Of a stretch of 51,771 nt of DNA, positions 8,185-16,622 are shown piece by piece. Both the position numbers and the translations under genes were made by a program. Positions within the stretch are counted from its first letter, which is position 1. Each line of letters starts with the position of its first letter. The notes beneath the pieces were generated by a model. It was given only the letters and a program-made list of their open reading frames with translations. It made no database searches and was not told the origin of the DNA. The stretch is from Salinivirgaceae bacterium (GTDB taxonomy: Bacteria; Bacteroidota; Bacteroidia; Bacteroidales; SZUA-534). The stretch covers positions 1 to 51,771 of the forward strand of contig JAFZWI010000082.1 of the NCBI GenBank assembly GCA_017617355.1, written 5' to 3'.

Positions 8185-9345
8185 ATGAACATCTACAGAG
8201 AAAAGATAATCGGGAAAGTGTTGCTTGTTGTAACAGCGTTGCTTATAGGTGGTTTGTCGCTTTATTACAACAACCGTCTGGCGTCGGACATCGCCGTTGA
8301 GGAGACAAAACGTATGCAGCTGTGGGCCGGAGCAACCCGCCAGATTGCGCTCAGCGATACGGATACCGATGTCAGTTTTTATTTTAATATAATACAGAAT
8401 AACAATACAATACCGGTTATTCTTGTCGATGAGGACGGCGATATTATTTCTGCCATGAATCTTCCCAAGCACCGCGAGAGTGACAGCGCCTACTGTGTGA
8501 ACCACATCGACGAAATGGCAATGAAACACGAGCCAATCAAAATTGACCTGCCCGATAATCGGAAAAACTATCTCTATTACGACGATTCGAAAATCCTGAA
8601 GCGTCTGGCTTATTACCCGATTATCCAGCTGTCGATAATAGCACTGTTTGCGCTTGTCGCCTACCTGATTTTCAGCTCGTCGCGCAGGGCTGAGCAGAAC
8701 CGCGTGTGGGTGGGAATGGCCAAGGAGACGGCTCACCAGCTGGGGACGCCCATATCGTCGCTTATGGCCTGGGTTGAGCTGTTGCGGCAAAGCAAGGTCG
8801 ATTCAACCTATCTTGATGAGATGCAGAAAGATGTGGACCGCCTACAGATAATAGCCGACCGCTTCTCAAAGGTGGGTTCGGTGCCCGACCTCCAGCAATG
8901 CGATTTGGAGCAGGCTGTCTCCAACGCTGTCGATTACATGCGCCGCCGCGTGTCGGAGAATGTGGTCATCAAGATTGAAAACGAGGCCGATAGCGCTGTT
9001 TTTGTCAGCTTGAGCGGCCCGCTGTTCAACTGGGTTATCGAGAATCTGATTAAAAACGCCATTGACGCTATGAATGGCCGAGGCACCATAACAATAACCA
9101 TAAGCGAGACGGCCAAGAAAGCCGTTCTGTTGGTGTCTGACACCGGCAAAGGCCTGTACAAGAATCAATTCAAGACGGTGTTCAAACCGGGCTACACCAC
9201 CAAGGAGCGCGGCTGGGGTCTGGGACTGTCGCTGTCGCAGCGCATAATCCAGAATTATCACAAAGGCCGCATATCGGTGTTGTCGTCGGAGATTGACGTT
9301 GGCACAACTTTCCGCATCCTCTTGCCGAAAAAAACTGCAAAATAG
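8185..9345 (+). CDS. Two-TM sensor histidine kinase, orphan
   Basis: A 386-residue membrane histidine kinase. TM1 is at about residues 11-28, a roughly 115-residue extracytoplasmic sensor region follows, and TM2 is at about 144-164. The kinase core starts almost directly after TM2, with no clear HAMP. The phospho-acceptor is His184 in ETAHQLGTPIS, a variant H-box (HQLGTP instead of HELRTP) common in Bacteroidetes. The ATP domain has the N box NLIKNAIDAM, the G1 box DTGKGL and the G2 box RGWGLGLSL. No response regulator lies next to it, so its partner is unknown. It follows the AsmA-like gene by 58 bp on the same strand and may respond to envelope state, which is inference from position only. 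Confidence 0.92.
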   Translation: MNIYREKIIGKVLLVVTALLIGGLSLYYNNRLASDIAVEETKRMQLWAGATRQIALSDTDTDVSFYFNIIQNNNTIPVILVDEDGDIISAMNLPKHRESDSAYCVNHIDEMAMKHEPIKIDLPDNRKNYLYYDDSKILKRLAYYPIIQLSIIALFALVAYLIFSSSRRAEQNRVWVGMAKETAHQLGTPISSLMAWVELLRQSKVDSTYLDEMQKDVDRLQIIADRFSKVGSVPDLQQCDLEQAVSNAVDYMRRRVSENVVIKIENEADSAVFVSLSGPLFNWVIENLIKNAIDAMNGRGTITITISETAKKAVLLVSDTGKGLYKNQFKTVFKPGYTTKERGWGLGLSLSQRIIQNYHKGRISVLSSEIDVGTTFRILLPKKTAK

Positions 9346-9369
9346 CAGTCTCTCAATGCCTATTCTTAA

Positions 9370-9377
9370 TACATTTG
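9370..9377 (+). promoter_or_regulatory. -7 box (TACATTTG) of the S46 peptidase gene
   Basis: An exact TAnnTTTG match, 22 bp before the ATG at 9400, giving a short leader. No good -33 TTTG lies at the expected distance, so this rests on the -7 match and its position. Confidence 0.55.
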
Positions 9378-9399
9378 GCACAACAAAACAAGTGTATCT

Positions 9400-11535
9400 A
9401 TGAAAAACAAATTTTTGATTTTGGTGTCGGCCGTTGTGCTGGCATCGGTTGTGGCTCGCGCCGACGAAGGAATGTGGCTGCCATGCCTTATCGAGAAGAA
9501 TTTGGCTACGATGACCGAAGAGGGTTTCAAACTGACAGCCGAAGACATCTACAATATCAACCAAGCCTGCGTGAAAGACGCCATTGTGGCGCTCGACGGC
9601 GGAATGTGCACCGCGTCGTTTGTGTCGGCAGAAGGCTTGATGATGACCAACCACCACTGCGGCTACGACGAGATACAGAGCCACAGCACAGTCGATAATG
9701 ACCTGCTTACCAATGGTTTTGTGGCCCGCAGCAAGAGCGAGGAGCTTGCCAACCCTGGCAAAACGGCCTGGCTGCTTGTGCGCGTTGAGGATGTAACCGA
9801 CAATGTGCTTGCCGATATCACCGACAAAACATCTGAATCTGAGCGCGACTCGATAATCGATGCGCGTTCCGACGAGTTAATCAAAGCGGCTACCGACAAC
9901 ACCAGTTATACTGCCAGAGTGAAAGGAATGATGTATGGTAACTTCTACTATCTATTTGTATATCAGATATTCAAAGACGTACGATTGGTGGCAGCTCCGC
10001 CCGAGTCGGTTGGCAAATACGGCGCCGACACCGACAACTGGATGTGGCCGCGTCACACGGGCGACTTCTCAATGTTCCGCGTCTATTGCGCTCCCGACGG
10101 TTCGCCGGCCGAATATTCCGAGGAGAATGTGCCTTACAAACCCAAACATTTCCTGCCCGTCTCGCTAGGTGGATACAAGGAGGGCGACTTCGCCTTTGTA
10201 ATGGGCTATCCGGGCTCAACTGACCGCTACATATCGTCGTGGGAGGTGAAGCTGACAATGGTCACCAATGCCATTCGTGCCAAGGTGCGCGGCGAGAAGC
10301 AGAACATCTGGACTGAATACATGCAGGACAACGACAAAATCCGCATCCAGTATTCGGCCAAATTTGCAGGCTCGTCAAACTATTGGAAATATTCGATTGG
10401 CCAGAACCGCGGACTGAAACGGCTTCATGTTGTTGAGAAGAAGGAAAAGATAGAAAAAGATTTTGCTGACTGGGTTGAGGCTGATGCCGCCCGTAAGGAG
10501 AAATACGGCCAGGCGCTTGAACTGATTCAGAAAGGTATCGAAAAGAACAGCGAATCAAGCCCGGTTTATGGCTATTTGATTGAGACACAATATTCAGGCT
10601 CTGAAATATTGAAACAGGCGTTCTCGCATCTGAAATTCGCTAGCAGCCTGACCGCCGGCGAGGTGCCCGACGATGTGCTGGAAACCCGCAAACAGGCCTT
10701 CGCCGATTTTATGAAAGACTACAACCGTGATGTCGACAAACAGGTTACAAAGGCTATGTTCAAGCGATATATGGCTGATGTCGACCAGAAAAACTACCCC
10801 AGCTTTATGCTCGACATCCAAAAGAAATACAAGGGTAACGCGGATAAGTATGTCGATGATATGTTCTCAAAATCGATATTCTGTGATGATGCTAAATATC
10901 AGGCTTTTATGCGCAACCCGACAATGAAGGCTTTGGTGAAAGACCCGGCTTTCGACGCGGCCAACAGCTTCTATCAGATGATTATGATTGTTGACGAGGA
11001 CAATGGCGACGAGGAGCTTTCCAAAGGCATGCGTCTGTTCACCGCCGGCCTTATGGAGATGTATCCCGACAGCGTGTTCAACTACGACGCCAACAGCACC
11101 ATGCGCCTGACCTACGGAACAGTTGGCGGCTACAAACCTGCCGATGCCACAACCTACGACTACCGTACAACAATGGAGGGCATAATGGAGAAGGAAAATC
11201 CTGACGAGCGCGAGTTTAACGTTCCCGGGAAACTGAAAACCATATACGCCAACAAGGATTACGGTCGCTACGCCAATGCCGACGGCTCGATGAACGTTTG
11301 CTTCACCACCAATAATGACATCACTGGTGGCAACTCGGGCAGCCCTGTAATGAACGCCAAAGGCGAGCTTATCGGTTTGGCTTTCGACGGCAACTGGGAG
11401 TCGATGAGCGGTGACATAGCATTTGAAAAAGAACTGCAGAAGTGCATCTCGGTCGATATCCGCTATGTGTTACTGATTCTCGACAAATACTTCGGAGCGC
11501 AGAATCTTCTTGACGAAATGGTTCTGGCAGAGTAG
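9400..11535 (+). CDS. S46 family dipeptidyl-peptidase, DPP7-like
   Basis: S46 peptidases release dipeptides from peptide N-termini in the periplasm or at the cell surface and feed amino-acid-fermenting Bacteroidetes. The 711-residue protein has a signal peptide (cleavage near VARAD, residue 21). The chymotrypsin-fold catalytic triad is visible: His86 in TNHHCGYDE, an Asp in the DTDNWMWPRHTGDF region and Ser646 in GGNSGSP. The residue 18 positions after the serine, which decides specificity in this family, is Gly664 (DGNWE). In characterised enzymes Gly here goes with DPP7 (hydrophobic P1 residue) and Arg with DPP11 (Asp/Glu). The substrate preference is therefore predicted, not shown. A promoter box precedes it and a hairpin terminator follows, so it is probably transcribed alone. 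Confidence 0.93.
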   Translation: MKNKFLILVSAVVLASVVARADEGMWLPCLIEKNLATMTEEGFKLTAEDIYNINQACVKDAIVALDGGMCTASFVSAEGLMMTNHHCGYDEIQSHSTVDNDLLTNGFVARSKSEELANPGKTAWLLVRVEDVTDNVLADITDKTSESERDSIIDARSDELIKAATDNTSYTARVKGMMYGNFYYLFVYQIFKDVRLVAAPPESVGKYGADTDNWMWPRHTGDFSMFRVYCAPDGSPAEYSEENVPYKPKHFLPVSLGGYKEGDFAFVMGYPGSTDRYISSWEVKLTMVTNAIRAKVRGEKQNIWTEYMQDNDKIRIQYSAKFAGSSNYWKYSIGQNRGLKRLHVVEKKEKIEKDFADWVEADAARKEKYGQALELIQKGIEKNSESSPVYGYLIETQYSGSEILKQAFSHLKFASSLTAGEVPDDVLETRKQAFADFMKDYNRDVDKQVTKAMFKRYMADVDQKNYPSFMLDIQKKYKGNADKYVDDMFSKSIFCDDAKYQAFMRNPTMKALVKDPAFDAANSFYQMIMIVDEDNGDEELSKGMRLFTAGLMEMYPDSVFNYDANSTMRLTYGTVGGYKPADATTYDYRTTMEGIMEKENPDEREFNVPGKLKTIYANKDYGRYANADGSMNVCFTTNNDITGGNSGSPVMNAKGELIGLAFDGNWESMSGDIAFEKELQKCISVDIRYVLLILDKYFGAQNLLDEMVLAE

Positions 11536-11545
11536 TGATAAGACC

Positions 11546-11583
11546 AACGTGGGGATGTGGCGTGCCACGTCCCTGCGTTTTTT
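11546..11583 (+). terminator. Rho-independent terminator after the S46 peptidase gene
   Basis: GGGATGTGG (11552-11560) pairs with CCACGTCCC (11565-11573) around a CGTG loop, with one G-U pair. An outer AACG/CGTT pairing extends the stem, and a run of six T follows at 11578-11583. The arms resemble the ACGTGGCACGT core of a repeat seen near 40210. Confidence 0.75.
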
Positions 11584-11587
11584 GATT

Positions 11588-11632
11588 TTTCAATCAATCA
11601 ATTAGTCAATTAATCAGTTAGTCAATCAGTCT
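11588..11632. repeat. Short-period AT-rich repeat (CAATCAATTAGT type)
   Basis: The gap before radC is built from overlapping words such as CAATCAATCAATTAGT and AATCAGTTAGTCAATCAG. The same words form a clean 12-bp tandem repeat at 39033-39069. Confidence 0.55.
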
Positions 11633-11635
11633 GTC

Positions 11636-12328
11636 ATGGACGAAAACAAATATCTGTCAATCAAGCAGTGGGCTGCCGATGACCGTCCGCGTGAGAAGCT
11701 GCTGGCGCATGGTGTCCGCACGCTGAGCGACGCCGAGCTGTTGGCGATATTGATATCAACCGGAACCAAGAATCTGTCGGCTATTGATTTGGCGCGCAGC
11801 GTGTTGCAGTCGGCTGGCGGCAATCTGAATCGCTTGGGCAAGCAAACCGTAGCCGACCTCACAAAAATAAACGGCATAGGCGAGGCTAAGGCAATAAGCA
11901 TAGTGGCCGCTCTTGAACTGGGCCGCCGCCGTAAGGAATCGAAGATTGAAAATGATAAGATAGGAGGCCCTGACGATATTTTTGAAATAATGCATCCCAT
12001 TTTGGGCGATTTACCGCACGAGGAGTTCTGGGTGTTGATGCTCAACCGCGCCAACCGCCTGATTGACAAACAACGTGTGGGCAGCGGAGGCCTCAATGCC
12101 ACAATTGCCGATGTGCGTATGATAATGAAGCTGGCTCTTGAGAAACTTGCAAGTTCCATTGTGCTGGTTCACAATCACCCGTCGGGTTCAAACGCTCCGA
12201 GCAACGAGGATAAGCAGCTGACAGCTAAGATAAAGGAGGCAGCCAAATTCTTCGACATCAACCTTATGGACCACATAATAGTCGCCGACAAACGCTACTA
12301 CAGTTTCTGTAATGCAGGGTTGATTTAA
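11636..12328 (+). CDS. radC: RadC family protein (JAMM/MPN domain)
   Basis: A full-length 230-residue RadC. Residues about 1-105 hold the helix-hairpin-helix region (INGIGEAKAISIVAALELGRR). The C-terminal JAMM metalloprotease-like domain has the signature HNHPSGSNAPSNED, giving the two His and the Asp that bind zinc, and ends MDHIIVADKRYYSFCNAG. RadC was named for a proposed role in DNA repair, but its biochemical activity is unproven and the name should be read as a family label. The ATG follows a low-complexity tract with no evident promoter. rpe begins 63 bp downstream on the same strand with its own -7 box. Confidence 0.95.
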   Translation: MDENKYLSIKQWAADDRPREKLLAHGVRTLSDAELLAILISTGTKNLSAIDLARSVLQSAGGNLNRLGKQTVADLTKINGIGEAKAISIVAALELGRRRKESKIENDKIGGPDDIFEIMHPILGDLPHEEFWVLMLNRANRLIDKQRVGSGGLNATIADVRMIMKLALEKLASSIVLVHNHPSGSNAPSNEDKQLTAKIKEAAKFFDINLMDHIIVADKRYYSFCNAGLI

Positions 12329-12366
12329 TCTAACCTTATCCCTCTAAACTTCTCAACTTTAATTAT

Positions 12367-12374
12367 TAGCTTTG
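12367..12374 (+). promoter_or_regulatory. -7 box (TAGCTTTG) of rpe
   Basis: An exact TAnnTTTG match 17 bp before the rpe ATG. No clear -33 TTTG at standard spacing. Confidence 0.5.
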
Positions 12375-12391
12375 CCGCAAATGATATAGCA

Positions 12392-13039
12392 ATGGACGTA
12401 AAAGTAGCACCCTCGTTGTTGGCAGCCGATTTCGGTAACTTGGCAGCCGACATTCAGAAAATAAACAGCAGTGATGCCGATTATTTGCACGTTGATATTA
12501 TGGACGGCGTTTTTGTGCCGAACATTTCAATGGGTTTTCCAGTTTTGAAATCGATTAAGAAACACGCGCAAAAGCCTCTCGATGTGCATCTTATGATTGT
12601 CAACCCCGACCAGTACATCGACCGTTTCTGCGATGCCGGCGCTTCAATTCTGACTGTCCATTACGAGGCCTGCACACACTTGCACCGTACCATTGCCCAC
12701 ATCAAGGAGAAGGGTGCTAAAGGTGGTGTGGCGCTCAATCCGCATACGCCTGTTGAGGTGCTTGCCGACATAATTCAAGATGTTGATTTGGTGCTTATTA
12801 TGACGGTCAATCCGGGCTATGGCGGACAAAAATTCATTGAGCACTCATATGCAAAACTTGCCCGTCTGCAGAAGATTATGGCCGATGCCGGAGTGAATCC
12901 TATTGTTGAGGTTGACGGTGGTGTCAATTTCGAAAATGCTCCCAAGCTGGCTGCCGCCGGAGTCACCTTAATGGTTGCCGGTAGCACTGTTTTCGGCGCC
13001 CCAAATCCTGCCGAGGCAGTTCGGAAACTGAAAGGTTAG
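12392..13039 (+). CDS. rpe: Ribulose-phosphate 3-epimerase
   Basis: Converts D-ribulose 5-phosphate to D-xylulose 5-phosphate in the non-oxidative pentose phosphate pathway, in the cytoplasm. The 215-residue TIM barrel is complete and shows all family motifs: APSLLAADFGN at the start with the catalytic Ser and Asp, HVDIMDGVFVPNISMG with metal-binding His and Asp, VHYEAC, MTVNPGYGGQKFI in the phosphate-binding loop, EVDGGVN with the second catalytic Asp, and VAGSTVFG. It has its own -7 box at 12367-12374 and is followed by a convergent gene, so it is probably monocistronic. Confidence 0.97.
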   Translation: MDVKVAPSLLAADFGNLAADIQKINSSDADYLHVDIMDGVFVPNISMGFPVLKSIKKHAQKPLDVHLMIVNPDQYIDRFCDAGASILTVHYEACTHLHRTIAHIKEKGAKGGVALNPHTPVEVLADIIQDVDLVLIMTVNPGYGGQKFIEHSYAKLARLQKIMADAGVNPIVEVDGGVNFENAPKLAAAGVTLMVAGSTVFGAPNPAEAVRKLKG

Positions 13040-13101
13040 TGTTTATAGATTAAAGCTAAGAGAGTAAGGAACTAATGCCTTATAACTTGTAACTAAGGCA
13101 A

Positions 13102-14181
13102 TCACTTCTTATAAGTCTTCCCTTGATAATAAATCTTGGTGGTGTTCAGACCTTCGTTGTAAATAACAAGGTCGCCAACTGATTGGTATTCATTGGCATT
13201 GTACGACAGCACAACCTTTTCGCCGTTTTCGAAAACGCACAGATAGCCGTTCTGGTCAATGTAGGTGAGCAGGTTGCCGTTGATGCTGTAGCTTTGCGGA
13301 ATGTAGTTCTCCACCAAGTGTGACTCGCCGTTGCTGAAAATGAAAAACTGTTCGTTCAGGCTGTAAACCAATAGATTGCGGTGCAGTTCATAATTGTCGG
13401 GTTGGAAGCCGGCAATGTCATAAACCTCGCCGTTGCTGAAGAGCCGGAAATTCTCAACATCGTTCACAAAAGCCACGCACTCGTATCCGCATTTAAACGA
13501 TTTTGGAGGAAACTGTTCAATGTCACGCAGTTCGCCGTCGTAAAAAATCTTGAAAATCCCGTCGGACTTGTCAACAAAAGCTGCCACGTTGCGCCCCAAG
13601 CCAACTTCAATGTCGTCTATCACGTTGAACAACTCGTATTGGCGCATACCGCACACAAGGCGCAGAATGTTGTGTATGTCGATATAAGCCACAGTGTTGT
13701 CGCCAAGCCAGAACCGGGCGCCGTCGTCCACAATCACATCGGCCAGAATCCAGACGTGGCCGCCGGTGTAGACGCAGAAATAATGCTTGTTGGTGTCGAT
13801 GAACGCCACAATGCTGTCGCCAACCATAAAACGGCCTGTATAAGCTGACAGCAGCCGCTTGTCGCCCTTCTCGAAAACATAAAGTTGCGAGCCCACCTGA
13901 AAGGTGAAAAGATTGTCGGTCATAGTGTAGGCCGAAACCGACGGCGACACATCGTAGCTGATATGGTTGGCGTAGGCCTTTAGCGAGCCCCAGTTGTCGA
14001 TATAAGCCACGCATCCGCTGCCCATTGCAAATGAGCGCACCTCCTGAAACTCAACATCGCGGAAGTTGCCGTCATCGAAAATGATGAAATGCTTGTCGTA
14101 GTCGGTGAATGCGCCAAGCGACTGTCCGGCCGCTTTAGCCGCAATCAAAAAAAGCAATATCAAAACCGAACCGAACCGCAT
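13102..14181 (-). CDS. Secreted repeat protein, about ten 34-39-residue units
   Basis: A 359-residue protein with a signal peptide (MRFGSVLILLFLIAAKAAGQ) and no further membrane segment. Nearly the whole mature chain divides into about ten units, each starting with a strand such as CVAYID, IVAFID, TVAYID, VAAFVD, CVAFVN, LLVYSL or LLTYID. A second strand with F/Y-x-x-F/Y and a turn NGE, DGE or KGD follows, then a variable stretch ending near a G-x-N or G-D. This pattern suggests a beta-propeller or similar solenoid in the periplasm or at the surface. I recognise no named family. It is a lone minus-strand gene, convergent with rpe, with repeat DNA upstream. Function unknown. Confidence 0.75.
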   Translation of the reverse strand: MRFGSVLILLFLIAAKAAGQSLGAFTDYDKHFIIFDDGNFRDVEFQEVRSFAMGSGCVAYIDNWGSLKAYANHISYDVSPSVSAYTMTDNLFTFQVGSQLYVFEKGDKRLLSAYTGRFMVGDSIVAFIDTNKHYFCVYTGGHVWILADVIVDDGARFWLGDNTVAYIDIHNILRLVCGMRQYELFNVIDDIEVGLGRNVAAFVDKSDGIFKIFYDGELRDIEQFPPKSFKCGYECVAFVNDVENFRLFSNGEVYDIAGFQPDNYELHRNLLVYSLNEQFFIFSNGESHLVENYIPQSYSINGNLLTYIDQNGYLCVFENGEKVVLSYNANEYQSVGDLVIYNEGLNTTKIYYQGKTYKK

Positions 14182-14326
14182 TTTAGGAGTTATAAGTTTT
14201 CGAAGTTTTAAGTTTTAAGTTAAAAAGGCATAAGGCAAAAGACATAAGTGGTTTACGTTTAAGTTTTCAGTTTACGTCATCGTTAGTGTCAGTGTCAGTG
14301 TTATCGTTAGAGTTATCGTCCTAGTT
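14182..14326. repeat. Low-complexity AT-rich intergenic tract
   Basis: Contains AAGTTAAAAAGGCATAAG at 14217-14234 (an exact 18-bp match to 15642-15659), GGCAAAAGACATAAG, and GTGTCAGTGTCAGTGTTATC with GTTATCG words near 14285-14320. It fills the gap between the repeat-protein gene and tsaC. Confidence 0.65.
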
Positions 14327-14893
14327 TTATTCCCTTATCACCTTCACCTCGCCGTTCCGTCCAATCTTTACGATTCCCGATGCCTTGTGCTTCGAGTTGT
14401 CGTCCTGCCGATGCCGCACAACATAATCGACGCTATTGATTATCTGGCTGTCAATCTCGGAGAAACAGGCCGGAGCCGGCTGTCCGCTTATGTTGGCCGA
14501 AGTTGAGACTATCGGTTTGCGGAACCGCTGGATGAGCGTGGGGCAGAAGTCGTCGGTGGCAACGCGGATGCCTACGCTCTGGTCTTCGGCGTTGATGACA
14601 TTGTCGGCAAGGTTTTTCGCCCCTTCAAAAATCACGGTCAGCGGCGATGTGGCCAGCTCTATAAGGCTGAAAGCCACTTCTGGTGCGTTCTGCACATACG
14701 AATCAATGCGTGCCGCCGAATCGACAAGCACTATCAGCGACTTGTTGTCGGCGCGCTGTTTGATGCTGTAGATGCGCCGTACCGCTTCGGCGTTGGTGGC
14801 GTCGCAGCCAAGGCCCCAAATGGTGTCGGTGGGGTAAAGAATGACGCCTCCGGCGCGCAGAACTTCCAATGCTTTGTTCAAATCCTCGTTCAT
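14327..14893 (-). CDS. tsaC: L-threonylcarbamoyladenylate synthase (YrdC/Sua5 domain)
   Basis: Makes threonylcarbamoyl-AMP from threonine, bicarbonate and ATP, the first step of the universal t6A37 tRNA modification. The 188-residue protein is a single YrdC domain, without the extra C-terminal Sua5 domain. Motifs: GGVILYPTDTIWGLGCDA near the N-terminus, KQRADNKSLIVLV for nucleotide and phosphate binding, and PIVSTSANISGQPAP near residues 125-140. The partner genes tsaB, tsaD and tsaE are not in this window. A TACATTTG -7 box lies 15 bp upstream on the minus strand. The gene is divergent from the deoxynucleoside kinase. Confidence 0.93.
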   Translation of the reverse strand: MNEDLNKALEVLRAGGVILYPTDTIWGLGCDATNAEAVRRIYSIKQRADNKSLIVLVDSAARIDSYVQNAPEVAFSLIELATSPLTVIFEGAKNLADNVINAEDQSVGIRVATDDFCPTLIQRFRKPIVSTSANISGQPAPACFSEIDSQIINSVDYVVRHRQDDNSKHKASGIVKIGRNGEVKVIRE

Positions 14894-14907
14894 CGGTAAT
14901 TTTTTTT

Positions 14908-14915
14908 CAAATGTA
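14908..14915 (-). promoter_or_regulatory. -7 box (TACATTTG, minus strand) of tsaC
   Basis: Plus-strand CAAATGTA, an exact TAnnTTTG on the minus strand, 15 bp upstream of the tsaC ATG. No standard -33 element seen. Confidence 0.5.
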
Positions 14916-15006
14916 GTTAAATTGTGGAAAAAATATGCCGAAAGCCGATGCGCTCAAAGCCGATAAAATCTATTTTGTTGATGTCAATTTACGAAAACTG
15001 ATACGG

Positions 15007-15630
15007 ATGCAATACATTGTAATTGAGGGAAATATAGGCGCCGGCAAGTCAACGTTGGTGAATATGCTTGCCGCCGACACGGGTGCGCGCGTGGTGCTTG
15101 AGCAGTATGCCGACAATCCGTTTCTGCCCAAGTTCTACAGTAATCCCGCCAAGTACAGTTTTCCGCTCGAGCTTTCGTTTTTGGCCGAGCGTTATCGCCA
15201 GCTGAACGATAAAATCGCGCAAACCGATTTGTTTCAGACACTTACAATTGCCGACTATTATTTTGTCAAATCGCTGATTTTTGCTCGAATAACTCTCGAG
15301 GACGATGAGTTCAGCCTCTACCGTCAGCTTTTCGACATCATCTGGCAGCACATCCCTATGCCTTCGCTTTATGTTTATCTGCACTCGTCGGTTGAGCGGG
15401 TGATGCGTAATATCAAGGCGCGCGGGCGCGAGTATGAGCAGAATATCGACCCCGAATACCTTAGCAAGGTTCAGAACAGCTATCTAAACTATTTTAAGAC
15501 AGCCTCAAAGTTCCCGATTGTCGTGATAAACACCACCGAAATGGATTTTGTTCATAATCAGGCTGATTACGACAAACTGAAAGAAATCATCTTGAAGCGG
15601 CAGTTTCCGGCAGGAGTGACGTACGTTTAG
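15007..15630 (+). CDS. Deoxynucleoside kinase
   Basis: Phosphorylates a deoxynucleoside (dA, dG, dC or dT) to the monophosphate in the salvage pathway. The protein starts MQYIVIEGNIGAGKSTL with a perfect P-loop, has ERYRQ after the first substrate helix, and the lid signature RNIKARGREYEQNIDPEYL that binds ATP phosphates. It is close to the dAK/dGK branch of the family in length (207 aa) and in the SFLAERYRQ and YVYLHSS motifs. The frame is open further upstream to an ATG at 14935, but that would add 24 atypical residues before the P-loop strand, and family members start as given here. Substrate choice cannot be settled from sequence. Divergent from tsaC, convergent with pssA. Confidence 0.9.
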   Translation: MQYIVIEGNIGAGKSTLVNMLAADTGARVVLEQYADNPFLPKFYSNPAKYSFPLELSFLAERYRQLNDKIAQTDLFQTLTIADYYFVKSLIFARITLEDDEFSLYRQLFDIIWQHIPMPSLYVYLHSSVERVMRNIKARGREYEQNIDPEYLSKVQNSYLNYFKTASKFPIVVINTTEMDFVHNQADYDKLKEIILKRQFPAGVTYV

Positions 15631-15641
15631 TTATAAGTTTA

Positions 15642-15724
15642 AAGTTAAAAAGGCATAAGTAGGGACGCAATGCTTGCGTCAGCCATTGTTTCATCATCAG
15701 TGTTATCGTCTTCTGTTTTCGTTA
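15642..15724. repeat. Intergenic repeat block with a 24-bp palindromic repeat
   Basis: AAGTTAAAAAGGCATAAG (15642-15659) leads into a 24-bp element at 15659-15682 whose core is the palindrome GACGCAA-TGC-TTGCGTC (15664-15680). A second copy with two mismatches lies at 25184-25207. AGTGTTATCG and TTATCGTCATCG words follow. It sits between the convergent genes for the kinase and pssA and may also act as a transcription stop, though no clean T-run follows. Confidence 0.65.
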
Positions 15725-16474
15725 TTATTTATCGTCATCGTTCTCCTTCATACAGAACAACGAAACAATAACGTAAACCGCCAGTATTGCGGGAATGGCG
15801 GCAACCTGCAGCGTGGCAATCAGCACGGCGCAGATAGCAATGAAGATGTAACGGACCTTGTTGCTGCCGAAGTCCCAAGTCTTGAATTTCAGTGATATAA
15901 GCGGCAGTTCGCATACCAGCAACAGCGACATCACCACGCAAAGCGGCAGCATCACCTCGGCGGTTATAACATATTGTGCGAAAAAGCCGTCGGCGTTGTA
16001 TTTGGCAATAAACGGCAGCGACGCCCACAGCATAGCGTTGGCCGGAGTAGGCACACCGATGAATTTGTCGGTTTGGCGCTCATCAAGGTTGAATTTGGCA
16101 AGACGCAGAGCCGAGAAGGCCGCCATTACGAACGGCAGCAGGCAAAGCAGCATTGTGCCCAGCGGCAGGTCGGCAATGTTGATGTCGGTGAGGTTAAGTT
16201 TTTGATTTACAAGCATAAAGGCAATCGCCGACGGAGCCACGCCAAAGCTGATGTCGTCGGCAAGCGAGTCGAGTTCTTTGCCAATGGCCGACGAAACGTG
16301 AAGCAGACGGGCCGCCATACCGTCGAAGAAGTCGAACACTGCGGCTATCAGGATGAGCAATCCGGCTAATGTAAGATTGCCCGTAAAGGAGAAAACTATT
16401 GACAAACAGCCCGATAAGGCGTTCATCAGTGTTATGGTGTTCGGTACAAACGAAAGTATATTTTTCTGTGCCAT
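15725..16474 (-). CDS. pssA: CDP-diacylglycerol--serine O-phosphatidyltransferase
   Basis: Makes phosphatidylserine, the precursor of phosphatidylethanolamine, from CDP-diacylglycerol and serine at the inner membrane. The 249-residue protein has about seven hydrophobic segments and the full CDP-alcohol phosphotransferase signature D-G-x2-A-R-x8-G-x3-D-x3-D: Asp51, Gly52, Ala55, Arg56, Gly65, Asp69 and Asp73. The start NILSFVPNTITLMNALSGCLSI is typical of the PssA type II subfamily in Bacteroidetes. A well-formed promoter (TTTG-N18-TACTTTTG on the minus strand) lies just upstream. No psd decarboxylase gene is visible nearby. Confidence 0.94.
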   Translation of the reverse strand: MAQKNILSFVPNTITLMNALSGCLSIVFSFTGNLTLAGLLILIAAVFDFFDGMAARLLHVSSAIGKELDSLADDISFGVAPSAIAFMLVNQKLNLTDINIADLPLGTMLLCLLPFVMAAFSALRLAKFNLDERQTDKFIGVPTPANAMLWASLPFIAKYNADGFFAQYVITAEVMLPLCVVMSLLLVCELPLISLKFKTWDFGSNKVRYIFIAICAVLIATLQVAAIPAILAVYVIVSLFCMKENDDDK

Positions 16475-16497
16475 ATCACTTCAAGCATTAAAACGTG

Positions 16498-16527
16498 CAA
16501 AAGTAGCAATTAGCACATTCTTTCAAA
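16498..16527 (-). promoter_or_regulatory. Bacteroidetes promoter of pssA
   Basis: On the minus strand, TTTG (plus 16524-16527) and TACTTTTG (plus 16498-16505) are 18 nt apart, close to the TTTG-N19-TAnnTTTG consensus. The -7 box ends 23 bp before the pssA ATG. Confidence 0.75.
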
Positions 16528-16622
16528 TCAGAATTTTAACACGGAGCGCGGGCTGTTCGCCAAAAAATGTGTCAACGCCATAATCTATTGACTATTTTTA
16601 GCAAGTTTTTAAAAGTGTGTCG

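Noticed and set aside
13076..13100. TGCCTTA...TAAGGCA hairpin between the convergent rpe and repeat-protein genes
   Set aside because: Only a 7-bp, AT-rich stem with an 11-nt loop and no T-run on either side. It may be a weak terminator or just part of the AT-rich repeat words, so it is not called.
14935..15006. Upstream extension of the deoxynucleoside kinase to the ATG at 14935
   Set aside because: It adds 24 residues before the P-loop strand that no family member is expected to have, so the ATG at 15007 was chosen.
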